Assembly (NCBI GenBank): GCA_030761205.1
Contig: JAULJL010000004.1
Span: 39,900,172-39,964,171 of the forward strand
Source: Fremontodendron californicum
Lineage: Eukaryota; Streptophyta; Magnoliopsida; Malvales; Malvaceae
DNA length: 64,000 nt
Direction of reading: 5' to 3'
Below the pieces are notes generated by a model that was not told the DNA's origin, did no database searches, and saw nothing but the letters and a program-made list of their open reading frames with translations. This document shows, in pieces, positions 1-10,290 of this stretch; the stretch's first letter is position 1; the number at the start of each line of letters is the position of its first letter. A program made the position numbers and the translations under genes.

Positions 1-607
1 GGACTAAAGGGAGGGATTATGAAATGGGGCTGAAATTTTCGTCTTTGAAACTTTCTGATTAATACCCAAACATTTAAAGAGATCCACCAAAGCCTGGCCA
101 CTGGGAAGATGAACCATGTTAAAAATATTAGCCCCAATTAAGACCCAAACATTAAAGAGATGCATCAAAGCTAGCCACTAGGAAGATGAAACATTTTCAT
201 AGGCTCAAGAATGAAAACTGAGGCTAACCCAATTGGCCCTTATTTTTAAAAGCTGGGGTGGCTACTGTCTAGGCTTTACAATTTCATGTCCAAAGAGCAG
301 TCCAGGAATTGACAATGCTGCAAGCTATCAGATTCAGAGTTAGACCAACCAAAACCCAATTCCACCTCTGGGCATGTGGACCTGACAAAAGGCTTTTATT
401 CCAACAACAGTGGAGCATTAAAAAGTATTGGATCTCGGCCTACACCAAAGATCCACCAAAATTGAATTGAAAAATAATGCTTGGCTCAAATATTCTTAAT
501 CAATAGTACTAGGATTTTTGCTTAGAATCATGTTGGTTTTAGTTTTATTATTTTTTAACTTTTTTTGTGCTTTAATTTGTTTTACTATGCAGTATTTTCA
601 TCTTTGT
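1..607. other. Gene-free flank
   Basis: AT-rich, non-coding sequence to the left of the first transposable element. I see no ORF of note, splice-consistent exon, RNA gene or repeat that I can name. Confidence 0.5.
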
Positions 608-615
608 TTGATGGT

Positions 616-1302
616 TAGGGCTGTAAATGAATCGGGTTTGAATGAATAAATTTTTGTTCGTGTTTGTTTATTTATTTTTGAGCTTATTTGTGTTCGGTTC
701 GTAAAATTTAAAATTGTGTTCAAACTCTGTTCGTTTAAAATTGAGTATGTTCGTGTTCGTTTATTTAATGTTCACGAACAACTTCATTTAAATTAAATGA
801 ACTTATTCATGAACATTAAATGAACATGCTCATGAATATATCGAACATGTTAACAAACAATTAAAAATATGTTTATGAACAATAAACAAACAAATCTAAA
901 CAACTTTAACAAACAAACAAATAAAAAAAATAAGTCAATTTTAAATTATTATTAAATATAAAATAATAAAATACAAACATAATTAAATTTATTTATTATT
1001 AAATAATATTAATTATATTATAAAGTAAATAAAATAATAATAATATTATTATTAATTATATTATAATCGAACAATAAACGAGTTTTAAACAATCTATTAA
1101 ACGGATTTTAAACGATCCATAAACGAACTTGTTCGTGAAGATAAATGAATTGAACAGATCTTATTCGTGTTCGGTTCGTTTAATAAACGAACTTTAAAAT
1201 CATGTTCATAATCGTTTATTTAACTTGATAAATAAACATAAACGAACAAAAATCGAACTGTTCACAAATCATTCGTCGAACGTTCTGTTCATTTATACCC
1301 TA
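616..1302. mobile_element. Non-autonomous hAT-like element (687 bp)
   Basis: The ends are imperfect terminal inverted repeats: TAGGGCTGTAAATGAA on the left, and TAGGGTATAAATGAA when the right end is read on the minus strand. They are flanked by an 8-bp direct repeat with one mismatch, TTGATGGT at 608-615 and TTCATGGT at 1303-1310, the length expected of hAT insertions. The interior is rich in repeated TTCGTT/AACGAA words in both orientations, so much of it can fold back on itself. There is no transposase ORF. The element at 61057-61475 has related ends. Confidence 0.75.
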
Positions 1303-2514
1303 TTCATGGTATTGATAAGAATAACAATATTTAATTCAAACAACTGATTTTATTTTCCACAAATTCCAATCTCTACCGAACTTTCTCTTTGTTTTTTTCT
1401 TCCTTTTTCTCCTCGTGGAAAAGTTAGGGATATTCCCACCAATCTCAAAGTTGTAACTTCTAACCTTAGATGCTTAATCAGATTCGCCCAAAAGAAAGGA
1501 AAACAAAAACAATGGTAAAGATAAACCAATTTGTTTTGCCTGGATCATGGCCAACACTTGATATTTTCCCATTATAAATTTGGTGCACCCCACCACTCAC
1601 CTACCTCCAAAAAGAAACATGAAACATATAGAAGAAAAAAAATGTGGTATTGGGAAGTTGTAAATCACATCTCATATCAAAACATACGAAATTTCACAAA
1701 ATAAAGAAAACCCAGATTAAAGAACGACTCCCACTAGCTCTAGTATAAATTAATTTCATTGGTAATATATTTACGTTAGGTTTTAGGCGTCAGCCTACAC
1801 ACGTCATGTTGCTGATTTCATGAGGGGGTTGGGCTATGGAAAACGATCGAAACAAATAACAAAGTTATATTCGCGATGACTTAGACTTAAAACCTTCAAA
1901 GTTTATGGATCTATTATTTGACTTGTTAGAAAGTTTATATGCAGGTACCACATGTGAACAAAGTACATGGCATCAAATTTTCCACAACAATTTAAGCTAC
2001 TAATTAATTTTTTTACAAATAAGTTCGTTAGAACTTAGAACTTACAAGGGAAAGAATTAAAAGAGAAAATAAACATATATATGGTGTAGGTTTATACTTT
2101 TGTTGATAAAAGAATTGTCTTTAAGCAAGGAGACTTAGAGGAGGAAAGCTCCATATAAACTGATTTAACTAATTTTAATATCAATTTGGGTATTGGATAT
2201 GTGCCTCTTCACTTCAACTAAGAAACCTTGTTTTGTTATTATAAGGTTATTTGATTCAAAGGATTTTTTTTTCCATACTATAATATAGGAAATGTTAAGA
2301 AGATGTTTGTTAATTAAGTTTAATATTAAAATGTTAAGATAAAAGAATTGTCATTTTTTAAGGATCATGAACAATATTTGCAATGTTAGTTACGTGTTTG
2401 TCAAATATATACTCCATAATCTATTTAACTACATAAAAGAATAGTACTAACACATATTTTGTTAGAATTCAGAATGGAGATATGAGAATTGATTTTTTTT
2501 TTTTTTTTTACAAA

Positions 2515-2637
2515 AGAAATCGTAATTTGAAAATAAAAAAAAAGAGATTGCAGATGTTGAGATTTAAATTTTAAATATGTTGGATGTCAATTATCACATT
2601 TTAAAAATAATTACATGAATCAATTGAATTTCTAATT
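2515..2637 (-). repeat. Decayed SINE-like copy (family A)
   Basis: On the minus strand this stretch aligns by eye with 35353-35478 and with the minus strand of 47886-47995. All three share an A-box-like CTCAATTGGTTCATG segment (here TTCAATTGATTCATG), a CATCCAACA block, and a B-box-like segment ending CTCAACAT(C/T)TGCAA. Three scattered copies of one roughly 120-bp sequence with tRNA-like internal promoter words suggest an old SINE family. I could not find target duplications for this copy. Confidence 0.4.
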
Positions 2638-4073
2638 AATGATAAGAGAGCGTGTTGTTTTTTTTTCTTCTTCAAAATTAATAATTTCCAATCTTGACAC
2701 GTCCAATTCAAAGCATGGCTTCGTGTTTAACACTTTAACTAACAGCCAAAGATATATAGTGAAGAAAAGACACATAGTTGTGGAGGGGAATGGGAATGGG
2801 ATGGCCATAGAAAGAAAAAAAAAAGTTACTACAAAAATTTAATCACCACTCAGCTCATAAGTGGCGGACAATCGACATATATTCGTCCTGGAGATTTCAT
2901 TTATAGTTGAGAAACTAGTCAAGAGTTAAATTCATCCTCACCAGAAGCAGCCAGAACCACTTCTTAATTTCAAGGAAAATGCGCAATCAATGACCTCATC
3001 TTGCTTATCTCACAGCCATTTAATTTGCTGTATCCTTTCAATTTCTAAGCAGTAGTTAAAGTCATCTATACATTACGAAGTTATAATTTTCTTTTTTGGT
3101 TTTTCAACACCAAGGAGCATTAGAAAATATAAACAAAGCATTTGGCTCCAGAGATGCATATGGTCTACTTAATTAAGTGCGTGTAAACTAGCTGGGTATT
3201 CTACCAACCTGCAAAATTTTTGCATATTCCAAATAGAACCCAGATTTTGTCATTTATTTTCCTACCAATCTTTGCATAGAATAACCTGCTTTTTCCAGGG
3301 TATATAAACTGAACTGCATGTTTTGCAGTGTAGAAACAAATCAAAATATAATAGGTGATTGACAATAACAGGCTTTAATTTTATGTGATAACTTCTATGC
3401 TTACACGCAACTTTGTATAATTGTATCGACCAGGATCACATCTTTGGCCGCATTTGGGGAATTAGACTGCTTCTATCTTTCATTTTCCAGCCGCCCGATC
3501 AACCAACTTTGTTCACATTGTACCAAGGATTTTTTTTTTTTTTTTGTTGCATTAAGTTCGGGTCAAATTTTCTTTTCCCCAACACCAAAATTGCACCATT
3601 TTATTTTTCCTCATTGTGAATTTGATGTTTGCATTTGCCCACATCTCCATTCACACATCGCAATCATTGCTTAATTATATGAACCAAACTTTTTTTCATT
3701 CAATTTTCTTTTGAGAAAGGAAACTAAAAATAAAAGAGTACCAACCACTTCCATGGTTTTCCTGTTTTAAATTTGAGGTTACTTCAAGTCGTCGTGGTTC
3801 CTCTTTCCGTACTGTAATTTCGTGTTGCTTTTCAATTATTGTTTAAGACTGTGGATTGACTATAATGAAATTACCAAAGAAAGGTTACCATCGAGTATGA
3901 ACCTTAGTTGGAATTAATTAATTTTCTTAAAAATGAGTAGTACGTTTTAAAAATGTCTCCCCTTGCAAAAGCTATTAATCGCAATAGGAACATTAAAATG
4001 AAAAAAAAAAAAAAAAAACTCCTTTACCATATATAATTTTCTGTACAAACTATAAAGATATAACTCCTAAACA

Positions 4074-4165
4074 ATCCATTTGATTTAGTGGTAAAAAAGA
4101 GGCATGGAACTTTATGATTTCAAGTTCAAGTCTCATTGTATGTGGATTTAATCTAATTTTATATT
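4074..4165 (+). repeat. SINE-like fragment with tRNA-type A and B boxes
   Basis: It contains GATTTAGTGGTAA (A-box-like) followed about 45 bp later by AGTTCAAGTCTC (B-box-like). This spacing is typical of the tRNA-derived head of a plant SINE. The copy has no clear poly-A tail and no certain target duplication, so it is old or truncated. Confidence 0.35.
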
Positions 4166-6667
4166 GAATTTGTCCAATTATACGCTGATTTTTTAATTGA
4201 TTTTTTTATTTAATTTTAATTTAGAGATTTCTTATATGTATATAATACTTAATTATGATTATAATTTCATTAAAAAAAATTCTTCAGTGGAGATGTTAAA
4301 GATTTTAGCCATTCTATTATTGCTTTACAATTGCATTTTTGGTCATCTGATTAAATAAGGTTGGACGTAATGATATACAAAAATTTAAACATAAAGCCAA
4401 TCAAAAACCAAACAAACAAAACAATTTAAATTGAATTAAATTAAATTTACATACGATGAAACTTGAATTTAAACATAAAGGTTTCAGAAACCTCCTTACC
4501 ATTGAGATAAAATCCCAGTGATAATACAATTGTTTTTTTTAATACAATAATAATAATAATAAAAACCAAACACTTCAAATATAAAAATTTTATAGTTAAA
4601 TTCTCATCCAAGTGGAGTTTAGAAATATATGAAAGCAGATCACAGTTGTGAATAGAATTATTGGCTAGCTGGTGGGGATATATTTTTATAATGCCCATCA
4701 TTTTTGGTCAATAAGTCATTGTACCCAGAATTCGAATTTTCTTTTAGGATGTTCCCTTCCCTATTTAGATTTATCGATAAATATCTTAACTAATGATCTC
4801 ACTGTATGACTAAATCGATGATGATGATGATGATATTCTTTCTCACTCCCTCTCCTGAAAGCTAAAATTCTTTGTAATCTCCCTTAGGTGTTCAAGTTTT
4901 TTATTTTTTTCATAATATTATATATGCATTGTCATAACGATTTTTTCGACCGTTACGACGATTTTTATGAAAACACAAAAAATGGAGTCGCCACCAATCT
5001 TTTTTGCTAGGTGTGATTGGCCACCTATTAAAACCGGTTTTAGTAAAACATTAATTAAAACATTTTGTAAAACCAATTTCGAAGTCCGCGCTTTGAACCA
5101 GAGAGAAAACAAAATCGGGTTCGGGAATCGGTTACGTGCGGGGAAGGATTAGCACCCCCGCAACGCCCGTTTAGAAAACGGTACCACTTGATCATGTGTT
5201 ATCTTAAATCTCGGTTTAATAGATTTAACTGGTGTTTTAAAACTAATTCTCTTTTACTTTCATTTTTATTTTATTTTAAAAAAAACATGTTTATTATTTT
5301 TTTGGATTTTCTTGAACTGTTTTCAATTTTTTTTAAAAATCGAAAGTGAACATAAATTTATTATCGAAAATACTCATTAAATATTCCCGACACTCTCGGT
5401 GGTATTTAACGAGATCTTCTCACCTCAAGACATCTCAAGAATCACAACCGTGATATCTTTCGAATTCCGTCGTCGGCAATTTACATCCATTTTTTATTCA
5501 TGCGTATGATGCGAATATTTAAATGTCGGACGCATACGACTTAGCATATAACTATAAAATTTAAACATGCAAATCATAATATTAAAAATACGAGCGTGGC
5601 AAAATATCGAGCGCAATAAACATTCGCTCTTTATTCATTTTGTATTTAGATTATTTCCATTTTTTTTAAACGAAAACGAATTTTTGTATCGAGCATGTCG
5701 CTAAACACTCCCACCACTCGTGGTGATATTTAACGAAATTCTCGTACCTCAAGATATCTTAGGAATCACTACCGTGACGTCCTTCGAATTCCGTCGTCGG
5801 TTATTCGCATTTATTAAAAATCTTTTTTTTTTTTGCGAAAGTTAAAATGCTTTTAATAAAATTATTTTTTTTAAACCGAAACCGAATAATAAAAAAATAC
5901 GTCGAATACTGAGCAAAAATAAATAAACAAAAATAAATAAGAAAATTAAAATCATACCTGAAAAATACCGAGTATCCAAAAATTAAAATGTCGTACTTGA
6001 TCTTTGTAAAATCACCTGAAAAATACCGAGTATCCAAAAATTAAAATGTCGTACTTGATCTTTGTAAAATCACCTGAAAATGTCAAAAATCCAAAAAAGT
6101 CAAAAACGATAATTGTGAATTTTTCTTTTTTTTTTTATATTTTTATATTTTTTTTAATATTTTTGATTTTTTTAATTTTTTTTCTTCCTCTTTTTTTATT
6201 TTTATTATTTATTTACTTTTAAAATTTTTTTTCTTTTTTTTTTTTTATTTGGCCTGGCCCAAAACCAGGCCTGCTGAGCCAGGCCTGGTTCTGGCCTGGC
6301 CTGCTGGGCCAGGTTCGGCCCAACTTCTTTTTTTTCCCTTTTTTTTTTTTTTTTTTTTTTATGGCCCAAAGGGAGGACCCGCGCGGACCCCGGGTCGGAT
6401 CCGGGTCCAGGCGCGGATCCTCCTCGGGCAAAACGGCGCCGTTTCGGCGCCTTTCTCTCTTTTTTTCTTTTTTTTTTTTCGGGTCGGGCGCGCGGACCCC
6501 GGGTCGACCCGCGGGTCCGCGCGCGGACCCTGGCTCCCAAACGGCGTCGTTTTGACGCCGTTTAATTTTTTTTAAAATGGGTGACCCGCGCGGACCCCGG
6601 GTCGACCCGCGGGTCCAGGCGCGGGTCACCTTGACCCGGTTCCCTAAACGGTGCCGTTTCGGCACCG

Positions 6668-6675
6668 TATAAATA
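6668..6675 (+). promoter_or_regulatory. TATA box on the strand opposite to gag, inside the LTR
   Basis: A perfect TATAAATA follows a chain of GC palindromes. About 60 bp of C/T-rich sequence comes next, then an ATG in good context (ACCACCATGC) at 6801 that opens a proline-rich ORF to 7016. The copy in the other LTR is at 17939-17946. This resembles a plant core promoter pointing away from the element body, so antisense or read-out transcription is possible. No product is recognised. Confidence 0.35.
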
Positions 6676-7290
6676 CCCCCCAATCCCCTTTTTTTTTTCA
6701 TTTTCTCTCCCTTTTTTTTTTCTTTTCTCTCTCTTCTCTTTTCTCTCTCACTTCCCTCTGCTCAGCCGCCCCAAACCCAGAATCCGGTGGTCGGACCACC
6801 ATGCCGGCCGCCGTCCACCGTCGCCTGCCGCCGCTCGCCGGCGGCCGGCGAACTCCAAAAATACCTTTTCCCGAACCGCCCGGATCTCCTCTTCTCGGAT
6901 TCGGGCTCCATTTTGCCCGAATCCCCACCGAGATCCGTAGATCTAGAAAAAACTTTTCGACTTTCTTGTTTTTTTTTTTTTTTTTTTTCTGCTTGGTTTT
7001 TGTTTTTGGTGTTTGATTTGTGGTTTTTTTTTTTGTTTTTTTGGTTTCGGAGGAGGTGGGGGATCTGGGGGGTTTTTTTGTTTTGGTTTTTTTGGGTCAA
7101 TCTGAGGGGGGGGTCTCCGAATCGGGCCTCCCCCTCTCTTCTTTTTTTGGTGTTTTTTTTTTGGCTGGCTGAGGGGCCTCCTCCTTGTCGAGGCTTCGGC
7201 CTCCTTTGGGTTTTTGGTGGGTTGGAGTCTGGGGGGATCCGAATCCGGGGTCTCCCCTCCTCCCTCCTCCTCTCTTTTTTTGGTTGATCT

Positions 7291-7612
7291 GGGGGTTTTT
7301 ATGGTGTGGGTGGAGTGTGGGCTGATGGTGGCGTGTTGGGGTGTCTGTGCAGGGTTGGTGGTGGCTGCCGTGTCTGGTGGCTGGCGTGTGGCAGAGGGCT
7401 GTCAGGGGTAGGTTTTGGCGTGTGGCAGGGGGGTTGGTCAGGGTGGCAGAGGTAGGGCTGGGTCGGCAGGGAGGCTGGTGGCAGAGGTCTGGTTAGGGGA
7501 TTAGGGTTTGGTTTAGGGTTTTAGTGGGCCTGGGCTTGGTTGAAGGGTTTGGGCCGGAAATGGGCCCATGGGCCTGGACAACAGATTGGGCCTGCTGAAT
7601 AGCAGGCCCGAT
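7291..7612 (-). promoter_or_regulatory. U3 promoter region: site II and telo-box motifs with TATA-like box
   Basis: Read on the minus strand, the first part of the LTR has about six TGGGCC/GGCCCA site II-type motifs (7526-7604) and two AAACCCTAA-type telo-boxes (7500-7522). About 200 bp further on is a TATA-like CATAAAAACC (7293-7302). The same arrangement lies in the active 5' LTR at about 18561-18882. In plant genes, site II plus telo-box pairs mark promoters of ribosomal-protein and proliferation genes. Their role here is inferred. Confidence 0.5.
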
Positions 7613-7621
7613 TCGTACTTG

Positions 7622-7651
7622 GTCCGGGTCGGATTCGAATCCGACCCGGAC
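7622..7651. repeat. 30-bp perfect palindrome near the LTR end
   Basis: Two 15-bp arms (GTCCGGGTCGGATTC and its exact complement) meet with no spacer, 17 bp from the outer end of U3. The other LTR carries the same palindrome unchanged at 18892-18921. Confidence 0.9.
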
Positions 7652-7668
7652 GAAAATTGGTTATTACA

Positions 7669-7682
7669 GCTGCCCCTCTTTG
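7669..7682 (-). other. Polypurine tract (PPT)
   Basis: On the minus strand, AAAGAGGGGCAGC lies directly against the TGTAATAACC start of the 3' LTR, where plus-strand DNA synthesis would be primed. Together with the PBS it fixes the orientation of the element. Confidence 0.7.
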
Positions 7683-7750
7683 CACATTGCTGAGAATCAG
7701 GAATAGGGCAAAGACAGTATAACCAATTTTTTCCGGTTATTGAGATCCAT

Positions 7751-9121
7751 TTTTAGCGAGGCTCTATCATTTGGAAAATAAATTGCTCCTCTAATCAGAG
7801 GCTCTATCACTTGGAACATAAATTGCTCATCTAATCAGAGGCTCTATCACTTGGAACATAAATTGCTCCTCTAATCAGAGGCTCTATCACTTGGAAAAAT
7901 AAACTGCTCCTCTAATCAGAGGCTCTATCACTTGGAAAAATAAATTGCTCCTCTAATCAGAGGCTCTATCACTTGGAAAAATAAATTGCTCCTCTAATCA
8001 GAGGCTCTATCACTTGGAAAAATAAATTGCTCCTCTAATCAGAGGCTCTATCACTTGGAAAAATAAATTGCTCCTCTAATCAGAGGCTCTATCATTTGGA
8101 AAAATAAATTGCTCCTCTAATCAGAGGCTCTATCACTTGAAAAATAAATTGCTCCTCTAATCAGAGGCTCTATCACTTGGAAAGATAAATTGCTCCTCTC
8201 ATCAGAGGCTCTATCACTTGGAAAAATAAATTGCTCCTCTAATCAGAGGCTCTACGACTTTGAAAATAAATTGCTCCTCTAATCAGAGGCTCCACAACTT
8301 TGAAAAAATAAATTGCTCCTCTCATCAGAGGCTCTATCACTTGGAAAAATAAATTGCTCCTCTAATCAGAGGCTCTACGACTTTGAAAATAAATTGCTCC
8401 TCTCATCAGAGGCTCCACAACTTTGAAAAAATAAATTGCTCCTCTCATCAGAGGCTCTATCACTTGGAAAAATAAATTGCTCCTCTAATCAGAGGCTCTA
8501 CGACTTTGAAAATAAATTGCTCCTCTCATCAGAGGCTCCACAACTTTGAAAATAAATTGCTCCTCTCATCAGAGGCTCTACGACTTTGAAAATAAATTGC
8601 TCCTCTCATCAGAGGCTCCACAACTTTGAAAAATAAATTGCTCCTCTAATCAGAGGCTCTATCACTTGGAAAGATAAATTGCTCCTCTAATAAGAGGCTC
8701 TATAACTTGGAAAAATAAATTGCTCCTCTAATCAGAGGCTCTATCACTTGGAAAAATAAATTGCTCCTCTAATCAGAGGCTCTATCACTTGGAAAAATAA
8801 ACTGCTCCTCTAATCAGAGGCTCTATCACTTGGAAAATAAATTGCTCCTCTAATCAGAGGCTCTATCACTTGGAAAATAAATTGCTCCTCTAATCAGAGG
8901 CTCTATCACTTGGAAAATAAATTGCTCCTCTCATCAGAGGCTCCACAACTTTGAAATTAAACTGCTCCTCTAATCAGAGGCTCCACAACTTTGAAAATAA
9001 AATTGCTCCTCTCATCAGAGGCTCCACAACTTTGAAATTTAAATTGCTCCTCTCATCAGAGGCTCCATGACTTTGAAAATAAATTGCCCCTCTCATCAGA
9101 GGCTCGACAACTTTGAAATTT
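7751..9121. repeat. 41-bp tandem array in the 3' region of the retrotransposon
   Basis: Roughly 33 head-to-tail copies of a 41-42-bp unit containing AATTGCTCCTCTAATCAGAG. Three monomer types can be told apart: A (TATCACTTGG), B (TACGACTTTG) and C (CCACAACTTTG). Between about 8209 and 8640 they run A-B-C three times and then B-C, a higher-order repeat of about 124 bp. The array sits between gag and the PPT in element orientation. There are no unique spacers, so this is satellite-like DNA. Confidence 0.9.
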
Positions 9122-9329
9122 TAAAAATGAACTTCGAATTTTTGACAATGAGTTTGAACACAACTTAGATCATCACCTCACTTACTACCTTAGTCTTACG
9201 AAAGTGAAGACTCATTCTGGATATCCCCTCTCTTTCTCGTTTAGTTTTGAAATTCCTTGTCAGATTCTTCGGATATCGCCACTCGACTAATCATACCGAG
9301 GCTCGACCTTTGAGTTGTTTGACTTCGCA

Positions 9330-10290
9330 AGAATTGAAAATGGTACCCGGAGGTTTTGAAAAATGTCATTTTGAAAGATGCTACCCGGAGGTTTTTGGAT
9401 ACAGATACTTGGAGGTCTGAAAATGTTACTTCTTTGAAAGTGGTGCCCGGAGGTCTTATTCTAGACTTTGAGAATGATGCCCCGAGGTCTTGAAAACATG
9501 ACTTTTCTTTGAAAATGGTGCCCGGAGGTCTTATCCGTGATTTTTGAGAATAGTGCCCGGAGGTCTTGAAACAGGTGCCCGGAGGACTTTAAAAATGTCT
9601 TTTCTTTGAAAATGGTGCCCGGAGGTCTTATCCATGCTTTTCGAGAATAGTGCCCAGAGGTCTTGAAAGAGGTGCCCGGAGGTCTTAGAATAGGTGCCCG
9701 AAGGTCTTCTTTCTTCCTAACTTTCCTTCTCTTTTGCTGTGCCCGGAGGTCTTGAAAATATAACTTGGAGGTTTTAAAACGGATGCCCGGAGGTCTTCTT
9801 TTTTTTAATTTTCTATCACTTTGAAAATAAATTGCTCCTCTAATCAGAGGCTCCACAACTTTGGAAATAAATTGCTCCTCTCATCAGAGGCTCCACAACT
9901 TTGAAAATAAATTGCTCCTCTCATCAGAGGCTCTACGACTTTGAAAATAAACTCTTTTCTTGTGCCCGAAGGACTTAAAAGAGGTAACCCGTATCTTTTT
10001 TTTTTATTTCCTTTTTCTTTTGCTGTGCCCGGAGGTCTTAAAATATGTAACCCGGAGGTTTTTTAAAACGGATGCCCGGAGGTCTTCTTTTTTAATTTTC
10101 CATCACTTTGAAAAATAAATTGCTCCTCTAATCAGAGGCTCCACAACTTTGAAAATAAATTGCTCCTCTCATCAGAGGCTCCACAACTTTGAAAATAAAT
10201 TGCTTTTCCTGTGCCCGGAGGACTTAAAAGAGGAAACCCGGAGGTTTTAAAAGAGGTGCCCGGAGGTCTTGGTGATCATACCTGAAGATC
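9330..10290. repeat. Second, mosaic tandem repeat (GTGCCCGGAGGTCTT family)
   Basis: About twenty irregularly spaced copies of GTGCCCGGAGGTCTT and variants, commonly linked by TTGAAAATG. Blocks of the 41-bp repeat of the neighbouring array are spliced into it at about 9815-9955 and 10090-10205. The two families have therefore been shuffled together after amplification. A minus-strand ORF of 131 codons here (9461-9856) is only the repeat read in one frame. Confidence 0.8.

Larger units (their letters stand above)
1303..4924. other. Intergenic AT-rich region
   Basis: About 3.6 kb without a gene I can support. Short ORFs here (for example 2639-2842 and 3413-3674) have homopolymer-derived composition and no family signature. 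The stretch holds two decayed SINE-like copies (2515-2637, 4074-4165), poly-A and poly-T runs, and a short GAT microsatellite near 4817-4834. Confidence 0.5.
4930..7668 (-). repeat. 3' LTR of the retrotransposon (2739 bp)
   Basis: It starts TGTCATAACG and ends TTGGTTATTACA on the plus strand, and its partner at 16149-18938 is near-identical. Inside are a 58-bp tandem duplication (5957-6072 plus a partial third copy), a GC-rich palindromic block (about 6245-6660), a polypyrimidine block (6690-6760) and a T/G-rich stretch (6960-7500). ORFs in this LTR are artefacts of homopolymers and palindromes. Confidence 0.92.

Noticed and set aside
6205..7411. Several Pro/Arg/Phe-rich ORFs in the LTR (and the same at 17.3-18.7 kb)
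   Set aside because: They come from GC palindromes and long T or A runs, are open on both strands, and match no family. I keep only the TATA-ATG arrangement as a possible regulatory feature.
7500..7522. Interstitial telomeric repeat
   Set aside because: There are only two TTAGGGTTT words, not in exact tandem; this fits promoter telo-boxes better than a telomere remnant.
7751..9121. CRISPR-like regular repeats
   Set aside because: The repeats are contiguous with no unique spacers, and the sequence is a plant retrotransposon; this is tandem satellite-type DNA.
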